From contig CM041465.1 of the NCBI GenBank assembly GCA_023213395.1, positions 88,915,741 through 88,979,740 on the forward strand: a stretch of 64,000 nt of DNA, written 5' to 3'. A model generated the notes under the pieces. The model searched no databases, had not been told where the DNA came from, and saw only the letters and a list, made by a program, of their open reading frames with translations. Positions 48,201-61,059 of this stretch are shown piece by piece (position 1 is the stretch's first letter; each line of letters starts with the position of its first letter). The stretch is from Cycas panzhihuaensis (lineage: Eukaryota > Cycadophyta). A program made the position numbers and the translations under genes.

Positions 48201-49724
48201 AGGAAGTTTGAGAAAATAAGGAACAGAGGTAAGTGTTCTATTTTTTATTTTAATACTTTATAATATATAATTCTAATAGATTTATTCTAAAACTCTATTT
48301 ATATTTAATGTACTTCAAGTTGATACCATAACCTAGTTCTCACTAATATATTATCCTTTAGTTTATAATATAATTCTTTAATTTCTATTTTAGCTCAAAT
48401 ATTATCTTAACCCTACTAAGTTCCTATGGGATTTGAATATTTATCAACCACTAAGCCCAATCTCCCCTTTACCATTTGGTTTAATCTTGGGAACTAAATT
48501 ATATATTAACTACATCTATTATTCGGCTAGTTTCTTCAACCACCCTTTAGAAGAGTTATATATATTGAGTTCTTAGTCTCCTAGTCATCCCATGACATGA
48601 TTACATGAGCAGTGAAGAGAGCTTATTGATTATATCATCACATCATTTAATTAAGTATTATACCTAATCTTAGTTCCATTGTTTACATTGTATTTGTCAT
48701 ATCTCATTACCCTTATATAAAGTATTATGATCATGTTTTATTACATCACATGTCTTATATCACTAATGTTATTATATGGTCCTTATATAGTCTTCTGTCT
48801 TACTTCTACTTTAGGTGCACATGTTTGATAATTTATTTTTCACTAGGCAATTACCAATGCTCATTTATGGGTGTTGTGTGATATCCCATTTTGATACAAT
48901 TCCTTATGTGGTGTGTTTACTTAAATGAACTTGATATTAGATCATGTGCCATGATTTATGATGCATGAACATGTTCTGTGATTCATATTATGATACATAT
49001 CCATGGGTAAATCAATTACGTATAACTATAGTAAGACATGATATGGTGAAGGATTATCAAGGCATATATATGCCAAATGACATATGTTGTAAGGGATTGA
49101 ATATGTGTTATATGATATATAATAAGTGCAAATTACATAATAGTCTAAGTTTGTTAATTAGTAATATAGGGATAGGTTATATAGACTATAAGAATTAATT
49201 TTATAAGACATGGATTATAAGTGATATCATGGAAAATGCCATATATAACTCACAATACAACATGTGTGCCATGACAAAGTTATAAATGCAAGGAAAAATA
49301 ATAAATAATGTTTGTTACGTATAAGCATTTAATTATAATTCATTATGTGGTATATGTATAATATACATGTATTGTCTATTGACACTCATGTGGAGGACAT
49401 CTTAAATATTTGATATGCTTATAATTAATTCTAATAAATTTTGACAAGGTTTTGAGTCTTTCCTTAAAGAACCCAAAAAATAGGTAGTGTTTCCCTAAAA
49501 ATTGATGCCATTAAGCTTAATTTATCTTAAAGATATTTTTGATGACTTTTAAATATCGTAGGCTAACTCCTATTCAAATTTGACATGAAATAGATATATA
49601 AAAACCTATTTCTTCTACTTCATTTAATCACTACTACTTTTAGAGAAAATATACCTTAATAAAGAGAAGATTTATATAAGAAGGAGAAGGCAGTCATATG
49701 TTACCTTTTTTTTTTTCATTCTAA
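45241..49724. other. AT-rich spacer, no gene seen
   Basis: About 4.5 kb has only short, unsupported frames. A poly-T run lies at about 46858-46875 and a TA/TAGA microsatellite near 47847-47868. No LTR, transposase or protein domain was recognised. Confidence 0.6.
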
Positions 49725-50314
49725 TGAGGGCAGCCTACAAGGAAAAGATTCTATATCACATGCACAAAACCTAAAAAAATTAGAAAGAGCCAAAGAAAAA
49801 GTTCAAAGAATAGTCTTTACTTCGAATTCCATTCAAATCTACTAAAATATAGTCTAAAATTACATTTATATAAGTAAAAGTGGGAAGTCTAGAAACTTCT
49901 AACCCTAGCCCTAAAATTATTTAATTATGTAAAATACTATGTAATTTCATGTTTCTAAGTTAATTCCTACTAAGAAAAGCTAAACCACTAAGGGTCATTA
50001 CATTAAAGTGATAATTAGTTTAAAATTAACTACTATTTTTAAACATGCAAAATAAATATGAATTTGTAGGTATTTTTGGAGTATTTTTTGGTAGGTAAAC
50101 ATCAGGCCTATTACGGGCTTTTGGCCTTATCTTAGGCTATTTTTGCATCTTCTTCGTAGATAGACTTTCGATTTGGCACTCGTAGGATTGAATTTTAACC
50201 ACTGAGTCAAAAGTTATGCTTAAATCAATAGACCCTAAACTTTAAAGCAAAATAACTAAAAAAAAATTGAAAAATAGATGGAGTTATGATGAAGGTCTAG
50301 ATGCTCCTATATCA
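49725..50314 (-). repeat. 3' LTR of gypsy A (590 bp)
   Basis: The plus-strand start is TGAGGGCAGCCTACAAGG and the end is CCTATATCA, followed by the polypurine tract. It matches 62749-63357 throughout. Confidence 0.85.
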
Positions 50315-50503
50315 TCCTCCCCAAGTTGAAAATAATTCCTTCCCTACAAATTATTATGATGAAATTTTCACCGTTTGTCAAGATTCAACTACTTCAGTTC
50401 TTCTTCAGTTATCCAGGTATTATTTGCTCATGGTAGACCTTTCTACTACATTAGGTACTTATTATAATTTCCCTGTCGTGTACTCATTGTCTTCATATCT
50501 AAT

Positions 50504-50801
50504 TAAAAAGAGTGGATATATCCTTCATCTCCATGCACTAAATATAAAGGCAAACATGGGAGTAAGACAAACTTGAGAGAAAGAAAGTATCTCTCACAAA
50601 ATAGGGAGGTAAGAATGAATCTCCTCCATTGAGCTTTTACTTTTATATTAAGAGAGGGAGCATTAGAGTTAGGTGAAATGAAATTATACATAATGCACAT
50701 GAAAGTGCATTTCACTTAAGTGATCTAATTTAAAGTTCACTTAAGACCCTTTTTCAAAATAATCAACTAATGTAATGACCTTATGACATTAACCCTTTTC
50801 A
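50504..50801 (-). repeat. 3' LTR of copia VI
   Basis: On the plus strand it runs from TAAAAAGAGTGG to CCCTTTTCA. It is the same length as its partner. The CTAAT duplication precedes it. Confidence 0.93.
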
Positions 50802-51348
50802 ATCTCCCCCTTAATGGTAGAAGGTCATTTGATCATATTTGATTCTATCTTATGAGGTTTTTATTTGAGCCTCTTACAAAGCAAACTACTATGACACTTT
50901 TGTGGGAAACCCTCATGGGAAAGAAAACCCACAAATTTTCTAATCTACTAACCTGGCTTATGCAACTCTTTAAATGAAGCCAGATAGCCAATCAGTGTAA
51001 TGAATGTTGTAGTTGAAATCTACTGAGTCTCCATATACCATTTGGTCATCCCCCATGTCCTTTCGGGTTTTCACAAGTTCTAATTTTCCAAAATGATACA
51101 AGCCTTATCCTTTCGCACCCATAAGGGGTTTTCACGAATGGGATAGAGCAGAGACTTACTCTTGTCCTTCCGCGTCCACAAGGGGTTTTCACGAGTGAGA
51201 GAGAGTATGATGGTCATATTGTCATCTCCTTCAATCAATCGGAGATGGAGGCCCTAAGGTCGAGTTACTTTCGGAACTATTCAAACTTCACCCTCTTTAG
51301 TGGTTTGGTGAAGATATCAGCCACTTGATTTGATGTGAGGCAGTACTC

Positions 51349-51800
51349 TAGTTAAATTGTGCCATCATGAACTAGTTCTCTAATCCCGTGGACTTTCGTA
51401 CTTATATGTTTAATATGATCATGAAATACAGGATTTTTAGCCATATGGATTGTAGATTGATTATCCACATGTAAGCTAGTAGAACATGTTTGGGTGGCAT
51501 TTAATGTATTCAACAATTTTCTAAGCCATATCACCTCCTTGCTTGTCTCAGAAGCAACAATGTACTTAGCTTCAGTGGTTGAGTCTGCAACTATCTTTTG
51601 CTGTCTGGATCTCCACGATATTGGTGATGTTCCAAGAAATATTACGTACCCAGACGTAGATCTTCCTGTGCTTTTATCTTCAGAAAAGTTTGAGTCTGTG
51701 TATGCATAAAGTTTAAATTCTGCATTGGGTTCATACAACAGACCATATTTGCTAGTTGTCTTTAGGTACCTCAACATTTGTATTGCAGCTTACCATTGAT
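51349..51800 (-). pseudogene. copia VI RNase H
   Basis: The minus open piece 51352-51777 (141 codons) carries YAYTDSNFSED (catalytic Asp), STSGYVIFLG, STTEAKYIVASE (the usual TEAEY helix) and HVDNQSTIHMAKNPVFHDHIKH. It ends early with a stop before the usual FTK tail. This is well preserved. Confidence 0.88.
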
Positions 51801-51801
51801 T

Positions 51802-52845
51802 CTACTTAGGATTTGTCATAAATCTTGTAAGAATGTCAACAGAGTGTGCAATATCTGATCTTGTGTTGGTAGTATAGATGAGACTATCTACAAGTTGCTT
51901 GTAGGGTGTTGTGTCTGCCTCCCTAATGTCACCATCAACTGAGAGTTTAATATTAGTATCCATAGGTGTATCCACTGGTCGAGCACCTTCCAACTGAAAC
52001 TTTGTCAGAAGATCATTGATATATTTTTCTTGGGAGAGAAAGATTTTTCCATTCTTTTGAGTTACTTCAATTCCCAAGTAATATTTCATCAACCCGAGGT
52101 CAAACAATTCAAAAGTTTTAGCAAGGTCCTTCTTCAGCTGGTAGATTACTTGTTCACTATTCCCTATTATTAGCATGTCATCCATAAAGACTAAGAGGTA
52201 AGTGACTTTACTATTTTGGCACTTGATAAATAATGTTGCATAAATATCTTAATAGTCACAAACCTCATATCCAAGTTGCCTCATTCTTTCAGACAACTTG
52301 GTAAACCAAGCACAAGGGGCTTGCTTTAGGCCGTACAAGGACTTTTTGAGCCTACAAACTTTATGCTCCTAACTGACAATATCGTATCCTTTTGGCTGAG
52401 CCATGTAAATTTCTTGTTTAAGGTCCCTATTGAGAAATGTGGTCTTAACATCGAGTTGGTGGATTTTCCAACCCTATTGAGTAGCCAAGGCTATAAGAGT
52501 TTGGATTATAGGCCACTTGGTTGTAGGAGCAAAGATTTCAATGTAGTTAATGCCTTCCTTTTGTGTGAATCCTTTTGCTACCAACATCGTCTTGTATTTT
52601 TCTAAGGTGCCATCTAATCTATACTTGTTTTTAAACACCCATTTATTTTGAACTACCTTTCTTCCAAGTGGTAGATCAATAAGCTCGCATGTACCATTCT
52701 TAATAAGAGATTGGTACTCTTCGTTTATGACATTTCTCCAAGCTGCATGCTTTACAGCTTCTTGGTACATTAGGGGCTCTTCATTAAGAGCAAGATGTAA
52801 TTCTACTCGTTCAAGCTCAACAGAAAGTGATTCATGCATCCTTGC
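51802..52845 (-). pseudogene. copia VI reverse transcriptase with FMDD box
   Basis: Two minus open pieces (52474-52839, 51802-52185) cover RVT_2: KWVFKNKYR, LVAKGFTQKEG, a HQLDVKTTFLN segment with the first Asp (near 52455), [12 protein letters not shown] and FMDDMLIIGN. The catalytic box at 52177-52188 is FMDD rather than YVDD; both Asp are kept. Only a few stops interrupt the domain (about 52473, 52405, 52250). Confidence 0.88.
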
Positions 52846-54590
52846 TCTATGGGCACTTATAGTGCCAGTTTTGCCTACCTCATCTGGTTACATGTCCTTG
52901 TGTAGCTGGTAGGCTTCACGAAAACCTCAAGTTGGGAATGAGGTTTTCATTTCCATAACCTCTTGATCTTTATTTTGATCCTGAAAAGAATCATATGAAA
53001 TATTTGGCACAAAGGAAGTTGATGATGCTGGGGAAGATGGGCTAGCCACAGATGTTGGAGAAGATGATCCTTCTGCTATGGCTTTGCCTTTATCAACTTG
53101 GATGTTCACAAATGATGGTATTGGATGTGTACACATTGGCTGAGAGTCACAACTTGTATCCTCTGAGGCTCTATTGTCAGATTCTAAGACTTTGAACAAC
53201 TGTTCAGCATCTCCCCCTCTAAATTTTAGAATCTGGATATCAAATTCAGTAGCATCTTTAAATTGGTATGAAGGCATCTCGGAGTTAAGTCTAAGTAATT
53301 GATCTTCAGTCTCTACAAAGATAACATCTCTAGTGATGATGATTTTATACTGTGAAGGTATGAAAACCTTGTATCCCTTTTTGTCCATAGGGTATCTGAT
53401 AAAGATGCCTTTGATGACTCTATGTTAGAGCTTATTTCTATGTTCCTCCAGAATATGAGCATAACAAGTAGAGCCAAAAATTATGAAGTGGGAAATAGAG
53501 GGGGTTTGTCCATACCACAATTTATGTGGAGAGGGGCCAAGCTTGGAGGGACTAACAGTGTTGATGCAATACACAATAGTCCAGATAGCCTCAGCCCAAA
53601 GATAGATGGGACATTCTTATATACGAGCATAGCACGAGCCATATTCATGATGGTCCTATTTGTGCGCTCGACAACTCTATTTTGCTGGGGTGTACCTGCA
53701 ACAGTGGTCTGATATTTGATTCCATGTTGACGTAGGTACGATTCAAACTCATTGGATGTGTACTCGTCACTATTGTCAGTCCTGAGTACTTTGATCTTGA
53801 ATCCAGATTTATTTTTCATGCAGGCCTTAAAAGCTTGAAACATACAAAAAGCTTCACCTTTCTTTGCAAGAAAAGCAACCTGTACTTTCTTGGTAAAATC
53901 ATCAATGAAAGTAATATAGTACCACTTCTGTTTGAGAGAAGGGATGGGCATAGGACCGCATATATCTGAGTGTACAAGCTGCAAAGGTTGGGTATATTTC
54001 CATTGACTACGAGGAAAGGATTGTCTTTGAGATTTAACAATAATAGATGCTTCACATTCAAAGGGCTTATAGGAGAGCCTAGGTAAACTAGGAAGAGTGG
54101 CTTGTAGTTCTCTTAAACAATCAATTTTGATATGGCCCATACGAGCATGCCATAAGGCCACTTGGGACAACTTTTGAGGATTCAGGGTTGTGGTAAAAGC
54201 AGAGTCATCATCAACATAGTTGGATTTAAAGGATGGTGAGCCAGTTAGGCAAAAAAGTTTATCATCAAGAATTCTGGTCATAACCACAACATTTGAAGGA
54301 GGGTGAATGACACAGAGAGTTTGATTGTTTGTAATTACACTCAGATCAAATACATGAGAGATAAGGGTGGATAGGGAGAGCATATTCTACTTTAGAGTAA
54401 GAATATATAAAACATCAACAAATGTAAAACCTGGAAGGCCTCAGAGTTTCAGGTAAACAGTTCCAAGTCCTTTGACTGACTGAGATGATTTGTCAGCCAT
54501 GTGTACAACACCACAAACTTCAGAGTCAAAATCTTGAAAGAACTTGCGATGACAAGTCATATGTTATGTTGCTCCTATATCCATGATCCA
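52846..54590 (-). pseudogene. copia VI integrase and linker, catalytic triad kept
   Basis: The 300-codon minus open piece 53481-54383 holds a WHARMGH zinc half, HSDICGP (first Asp), RTDNSDEY (second Asp) and QQNRVVER (Glu). The Cys half of the zinc motif is damaged (CEAS only). 52927-53388 continues with the KKGYKVFIPSQ segment and a Ser-rich linker. It is the longest open piece in the window. A frame break lies near 53480. Confidence 0.9.
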
Positions 54591-55860
54591 CGATGAAGTA
54601 TTTGAGGTGGCACTATTTGCAACTCCAAGTGGTGAAGGTGATAGTGAATAAGTATAACCACAATGAGCCTCAATATACTTAGTGGATCTATCAATAACAT
54701 TTGATGAAGTGGTCCCAATTCTTTGAATGTGTGCATGAGCAAATTGTGTTCCACCAAAAGCATCTTCAAAAGAAGTATTATTAACATTATGTGCACCATG
54801 GTGTTGTTGATAACTTGGTAGTTTGTTAGTGGCAGTTTTACAATTTTTGGCATAATGTCATTTTCTATTACACCTTTGGCACACAATTGTTTGATTTCCA
54901 CCCAAGTATCAATTTGGTTGGATTATCTCTGATTACTGGATCTAGGTCTAGGTTGATTATTTTGGCCTTGGCCTTGAGACTATTTTTGTTGGAGTTGAGG
55001 AGCCTATTGACTAAGAGGGTGTTGTCCTTGTTGTCTACCTCTTCCTCTTCCATGGGAATTACTACTTCTACGAGAGTATTGACCTTGATTTTTGGTATAA
55101 CAAAGATCTTCTTCCACTTCAAAAGTAGCATCAACTGGATCTGATATAGTGGCAAAGTTGGTATCAAAGGTCTTATCAAATTCAATGAACTTATCAGTAA
55201 GATCCTTAAAGTTTAGGGTCTTCAAAGTGCCACTAGATTGAAGACTTCCTAATAGATTTTTGTAATATGGGATATGGAGACATGACTAAATCAAGAAAGC
55301 CCATGTAATACATTGAGTTTTAAAATCTTTATCAATGGCTTGCTTGATTGGACAAAGGAGATTAATTGTCTCACTTGCGTGTCCTTTCTGTATTTTTAAT
55401 TCGTTCATCTCCAGCATTAAGTGAACAAATTGTAAGTCTGATTTAGTGTGAAAGTTCTTCTTAAAAACTTCAAGAAATTTCCATGTTGTATCATGTACAA
55501 CTTCATCAATGAGATTATGCAGGGAATAATCAATGATAAGCAATATCCCTGCATGGATTCTATCATCATCAAGTTCCCATTGGCATTTAGCTACAACTTC
55601 AGTGAGAGTAGTTGGAGCACCTCCTCCAGAAGCAGTTGAGGTAGTTGTAGTTGCAATAGATGGTGTAAGTTGTAAGTGATCTCTCCATAGATCTTAATGC
55701 TTTGCAGTATTTCTGACACCAATGAACCACATGTCCCAATTTTCTTTCCCTTTTAGAATGCAGTTCACATTTTGCTTGAACTACAAAGATATGGTGTCTT
55801 ATTAGAAGGGAAGAAATGAACAAGGGACTATAAAAGTGATGGCAGTAAATGACCAATCAC
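54590..55860 (-). pseudogene. copia VI gag and protease
   Basis: Gag pieces lie at 55286-55543 (HDTTWKFLEVFKKNF) and 55004-55225, with an Arg/Gly/Gln-rich tail. The zinc knuckle near 54850-54891 has all four ligands but a stop in the place before His. The protease box near 54580 reads Asp-Ile-Gly-Ala in place of Asp-Ser-Gly-Ala. The gag N-terminus near 55730-55860 is frame-broken. Confidence 0.8.
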
Positions 55861-55971
55861 TATTTACAAATGGGAAATGTAATGAAGTAGTGTAGTAGAA
55901 GGAAGAAGAAGTGAGAATGGTTTCTTAAAGATGAAGGGAGCAACTTAGAGAAAAGTCACCAACACTTATGA

Positions 55972-56083
55972 CAAATATTAACCTGACGCAGCAGGAATAT
56001 GAGAAGCACTATGATAAAAATTGGCTACTAACATATGTGGCAAATATTAACCTGACGCAACAGGAATATGAGAAGCACTATGA
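55972..56083. repeat. 69-bp period duplication in leader
   Basis: CAAATATTAACCTGACGCA begins both copies (55972 and 56041), which share about 43 bp with one mismatch. Confidence 0.9.
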
Positions 56084-56974
56084 TTGTGATTACACTATGG
56101 ATCACTTTTTACAAATAAGTAAGTGACCATATACAAGATTGTAGGAAGATTGTATGCCAATGTAGAAGCTGACATCATTGGGTTTACACAACTTAAAACT
56201 CAAATATACGATGCGTAATTAACTCAATAATCTTTTACTTGTGTCCAACATGTAGTTGAGGTTGTTGAAGGGATGTCTAGGCCTCTAGTAGAATTAAGTT
56301 GGACTTCACCTACGATACTCGCAATTGTGCTTGGTGATGAAATCCAAGTTACAACGGAGCCCAGGTACTCCCAATCCTCACCCAGTTCACCAATAAGCAG
56401 TTATATACCTCCTCTAAAGAGTGGAATGTGCATACCCATGGCTATGACGAATATTAGATAGGGTATATTTTAATCTTGTATTAAAGTTTTAGTTTTCTCA
56501 GTTGGTTATGAGGATGATCCCTGATTGAAGCACGATGGTATGGCTAACCAAACCTCAGCAATATTCTAGTTTAGTCAAGTCCCAACTTGAAACCCGCACC
56601 TCCTTTATGGCATGGCATTCTGCCAACCAAGGTATCTCAACCTTGGCAAGTGTGTGAATAGGTACAAGATGGCAAAAAATAGTGTACGTGATGTGTTCCT
56701 TTTAGGAAGAGTGAAAAGATTATCGAATTGTATCAAATGTACATTTAACTGAAAATAGAATGCTTGCTTGGAGTACTTGCTTGAAGTGTCTTTAGAGTGC
56801 TTACTTTGAGTGATTTTAGAGTGCTAAAATGTAATGCTAATAAGTGAGTGAGGACACCAGATATTGCTTCGATCCAGGTGCTTTTTTCTCACTTTTACAA
56901 TGGGCTTTTAAGCTTTATAAAAAGTAGGAAGAAATTTTCTTCACCTTTTTTTTTTGTTAATACAAAAGAAAGTA

Positions 56975-57350
56975 GTCTTCACTAAATTAGCAATAACTTT
57001 CTCCCACAATATCGAAATGGAGTGTCAGTTTTTGTGATGCAAACTAAGCTTAGAAATTCATCTTCAGGAAGTGGAATCAAATCCAAATGAGTTCTAAAAA
57101 GTTTTTGACAGTCCCGTAAAGTTAGGAAATTATATTTTTCTAGAATTCTTACTAAAAATAATTGTTGTTCACTAAAATAGTAATAACTTCCTCATACAAC
57201 ATCCAAATTAGGTGTTGGTTTTTGTGCTAGAAAGTGGACTCAGAGCCTCATCTTTGACAATTGGAATCATATCAATTAGATCTCTGTAGAAGATTTTATA
57301 GACCTGTAAAATTTAGTAATCAAATTATATTTCTACAGAAATTTCAGCTT
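56975..57350. repeat. diverged ~190-bp tandem duplication
   Basis: Shared landmarks are TTCACTAAA, AATAACTT, a TGTCAGTTTTTGTG or TGTTGGTTTTTGTG phrase, TGGAATCA and TAAA(G/A)TTAG, in the same order and spacing in both halves. Confidence 0.65.
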
Positions 57351-57833
57351 GCTAATATCTCATTAACACATGATACCATATGAAATTTCCATCATTTTTT
57401 TATCACCAGGATCCCAATATGGGCAAAGTGAGAGCATACAATGATGGATATTTTAAATGTCTCAAAATTCTTTAAAAGAAATAGGTAAAATCTCCCCTTA
57501 CAATCATTCTTCTAAATGCTAGAAATTTTTTGGCAGCATTTCCCCTTGTTAAATGGGCAAAAACGGGAAAAGAAAGGGAAGAATGAGATAGCATGAATGG
57601 CCACCAAAGGATTAGAATCCTTGGGCCTTACAACTCCTTGTATTATGCTTCCAAACCTGTAAAAGAGAAAGGAAAAGCAAACAATACAAAATATACTATC
57701 ATAATAACTTGAAAATATTTCTAAATTCACTTTCACAATCTCCTTCACCAAATGGATTATGGGGGAGAAGGAAGTGATGGCTCCATTGCAAGTGTAAGTG
57801 AGGAATATGAAGGAAGCAAGCTCTGATACCACA

Positions 57834-58131
57834 TAAAAAGAGTGGATCTATCCTTCATCTCCATGCATTAAACATAAAGGCAAACGTGGGAGCAAGAGAG
57901 ACTTGATAGAAAGAAGGTAGCTCTCACAAAATGGGGAGGTAAGAATGAATCTCTTCCATTGAGCTTTTACTTTTATATTGGGAGAGGGAGCATTAGAGTT
58001 AGGTAAAATGAAATTATACATAATGCATATGAAAGTGTATTTCACTTAAGTGATCTAATTTAAAGCTCACTTAAGACCCTTTTTTAAAATAATCAACTAA
58101 TGTAATGAGCTTGTGACATTAACCCTTTTCA
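57834..58131 (-). repeat. 5' LTR of copia VI
   Basis: It runs from TAAAAAGAGTGG to CCCTTTTCA on the plus strand. The Met-tRNA primer site adjoins its left end and the CTAAT duplication its right end. Confidence 0.93.
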
Positions 58132-58138
58132 CTAATAT

Positions 58139-59330
58139 CTACTTAATTTCTTCTCGCTTCTTCCTTGGCATTTGGGGCTCCCAACTTGCTACTTTGCTTT
58201 CATAATCTACCTCTTCATCTCCTTCATGATATGCATATAAATTTGAAATATTAGAAATGGAGATATCAAAGTGTTTAGGAAAATCCACCTTGTATGCATT
58301 ATCATTAATCCTTTTTATAATCTGATATGGCCCAACCTTTTTATATTTAAGCTTGTTATAGGTCCCTTGGGGGAATCTATCTTTCCTTAAGTAAACCATT
58401 ACTAAGTCACCTTCTTCAAATACCTTATATCTACGAGTCCTGTTTACTACTTCCTTGTACTTTTTATTGGTGTCATGTAACCTTTTCTTGACCTCCTTAT
58501 GAACCAGTTGTATATTCTTTGTATAAGTTTTTACATCATCACTCACATATTCCCCAATGGGTAGATGCGCTAAATCTAGCATACCCTTAGGGTTTTTGCC
58601 ATACACAACTTGAAAAAGTGACTTACTTATCAACCTATTTACAAAATTGTTATATACAAATTCTTCTTAGGCTAATACTAAATCCCGCTATTTGGGCTTC
58701 TCACTAACAATACACCTTAGCAAGTTTCCCAAACTTCTATTTACCACTCCAATTTTCCCATTAGTCTGTGGGTGGTAAGCACTACTAAATTAAAGTTCCG
58801 TTCCTGACTTCTTCCATAGAGTCTTCCAGAAATAGCTTAAGAACTTTGTGTCTTTGAAGTGATAGTCTTAGGAATGCCATGTAACCTTACAACCTCTTTA
58901 AAGAATAAATATATTGATCTAACAATATCATTTATCTTCTTGCATGAAATAAGATGAGCCATTTTTGAAAAGTGATCAATGACAACAAGAATTAAATTAT
59001 TACCTCTTTGTGTATATGGTAATCCCAATACGAAGTCCATGCTTAAGTCTGTCCATGGTCCTTCAAGTACTGGTAAGGGCTTATATAAGCCAGTATTCTG
59101 TTCATGTCCCTTAGCCATTTAGTATATCCTACAGTGTGCCACAAATCTTGCCACATCACCCTTTACTCAAGGCCAAAAATATTTTTCTTCTACTAGAGTT
59201 ATGGTCTTATTTTGGCCAAAATGCCCTCCAAGACCTCTACTATGCAGCTTTCGTATGATGTTCTCTCTGATGGAGCCTATTGGGATGCATAATTATCTTT
59301 TCTTAAATAGGTAGCCATCCTGCATAAAGT
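58139..59330 (-). pseudogene. gypsy A integrase, no chromodomain
   Basis: The minus strand begins with the zinc motif (LGGHFGQNK near 59220, then a CRIY end where the last Cys is Tyr). The core (58837-59118) has SMDFVLGLP with the first Asp. A frameshift follows before the KDTKF motif (second Asp, near 58850). NGKIGVVN has Gly where the catalytic Glu belongs. The C-terminal piece 58139-58633 has the GDLVMVYLRKDRFP and GPYQIIKRI segments and ends without a chromodomain. Confidence 0.88.
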
Positions 59331-59399
59331 AATCATTATAAGACGAACCACCTCCCTCAATTAGAGGATTCTTATAGTGCTTAGAAATTGTTCCAAAGT

Positions 59400-60010
59400 T
59401 AGGTTCTAAGTCATATAAATCCTTAATGGCTTCAAATCCTATTACCTTATTTTCCATGTGGTCAATAATGCCACTTGCTTACTCAATGCATCAACAACAC
59501 AATTTTGTTTGCCTAACTTATGCTTTAAGATAATTATAAAGATTTGGAGATAAAATACCCACATTGTATACCTAGCATTTAATTTCCTTTGGGTATTTAC
59601 ATATCTCAAAGCTTGGTGATTAATGAACAAGACAAATTCCTTAAGTATGAGGTAATGCCTCCAATGCCTCAAAGCTTAGATAATTGCATAAAATTCCAAG
59701 TCAAAGGTTGAATACTTTCTTCTTACCTCATTAAGCTTCTTACTATAAAATGTTATAGGTCTTTTTTCTTGGCTAAACACTACTCCAATTGTAATATGTG
59801 AAGCATAACAATCGACCTCAAATACTTTTTCAAAGTCTGGTAGTGTGAGAACTGGTGCCTTTGCTACCTTTTTTTTTAAGAGTTAGAAGCTATTCTCTAC
59901 TTCTCTGGTCCATGTCAACTCCTTACCCTTCATATAGTTTGTTAAGGATGTAACAATTCCCCTTAAGTTTCTAATGAACTTTCTATAAAACTAAGTCAAA
60001 CTATAAAAAC
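59400..60010 (-). pseudogene. gypsy A RNase H
   Basis: The minus piece 59442-59672 carries LRHWRHYL-type sequence (here MRHWRHYLILKEFVLF), INHQALRYVN and VVDALSKQ, the usual end of gypsy RNase H. The N-terminal half near 59700-59900 is broken by stops. Confidence 0.82.
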
Positions 60011-60017
60011 TCCTTAC

Positions 60018-60700
60018 CTATGTCATAGTCTTAGGTATTGGCCAATCAATAATTGCCCTAATCTTCTCCTCATCCATTCGTAATCCCTCTTGTGAAATCA
60101 CAATGCATAGAAACACTAGGCTTCCTTGCATAAACTTATACTTCTTTGTAATTGCATACAACTTCTCTCTCCTTAACATTTCAAGCACCATCCTTAAGTG
60201 CATTAAGTGATCCTCCTTAGTCTTACTAAAAATAAGAATATCATCATAATACACAACTAGAAACTTGTTAATAAGTGGTCACAATATAATATTCATCAAT
60301 CTCATAAATGTACTTAAGGCATTTGACATTTTAGATGGCATGATTAGTCATTCATACAATGTCCCTTGTCTTAAAGGTTGTCTTCCACTCGTCCCCTTCA
60401 TGAATTCGAATATGATGATACCCGCTCTTAAGGTCAATCTTTATAAAGTAGGAAGCACCTATTAATACATCTAGCATATCATCCATACGAGGTATATAGA
60501 ACCGATATTTAATTATTATCTTGTCGATCGCTTTAGAATCAACACACATTCGCCATAAGCCATCTTTCTTTGGAGTCACTAATGATAGAACTGCACAGTG
60601 ACTCAAACTTTCTTAAACCATTCCCTTCTATATCAATTCGTTGACTTATCGATTTAACTCCTCATTCTTCATTGGGTTTAACTGATAAACTGCATGGTTT
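60018..60700 (-). pseudogene. gypsy A reverse transcriptase, YYDD kept
   Basis: Pieces 60352-60606 (a [20 protein letters not shown] segment, then [13 protein letters not shown] with the first catalytic Asp) and 60018-60254 are separated by a frame break. The YYDD box is at 60240-60251, followed by ILIFSKTKEDH. RVT_1 domains of this kind copy gypsy RNA. Confidence 0.88.
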
Positions 60701-61059
60701 GGTAAGCTTGGCCCTCAAATTAGGTCGATTTAGTGTTGAATATCTCTCATCAGTTGTAAGTCATCACGTAACTCATATGGCATGACATCATTATACTCCT
60801 CTAATACCTCACCCGATATCTCTGTGTTATCCTCCTTTATCTGTCTTACTATCAAGGCATAATAAGTGCTAGCCTTTCATACATGTTTCATAAATTCTTT
60901 AGTAGTCAACATGCTTTCTGTATGTCCTTCTTCCTTAAGTGGTAATAACATCACCTCGATACCATTCTTCTAGAAAGTATAGGTATTATTCTTACCATCA
61001 TGAAAGGCATTCCTATTATACTACCACCATCTCCCCAATAATAAATGGCATGCATCCAT

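Larger units (their letters stand above)
55861..57833 (-). other. copia VI leader with internal duplications
   Basis: This leader of about 2 kb runs from the primer site (57816-57831) to gag. It has a 43-bp segment repeated at 55972 and 56041 (69-bp period) and a diverged tandem duplication of about 190 bp (56975-57160 and 57165-57350). No gene is seen. Confidence 0.7.
50504..58131 (-). mobile_element. complete Ty1/copia element VI, TSD CTAAT
   Basis: Both LTRs are 298 bp (50504-50801, 57834-58131), with about 21 differences by eye (near 93% identity). CTAAT flanks both ends (50499-50503, 58132-58136). The primer site TGGTATCAGAGCTTGC (minus, 57816-57831) and a polypurine tract (minus TTAAGGGGGAGAT, 50802-50814) are clear. 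Minus-strand gag, protease, integrase, reverse transcriptase and RNase H are all present. The LTR ends TG...TA rather than TG...CA. It appears to be the youngest complete element here. Confidence 0.96.

Noticed and set aside
48965-49198. Plus-strand frame of 77 codons
   Set aside because: Composition only, in AT-rich spacer; no motif, promoter or neighbour supports it.
54887-55144. Plus-strand Leu/Ser-rich frame
   Set aside because: Antisense of the Arg/Gly/Gln-rich tail of copia VI gag.
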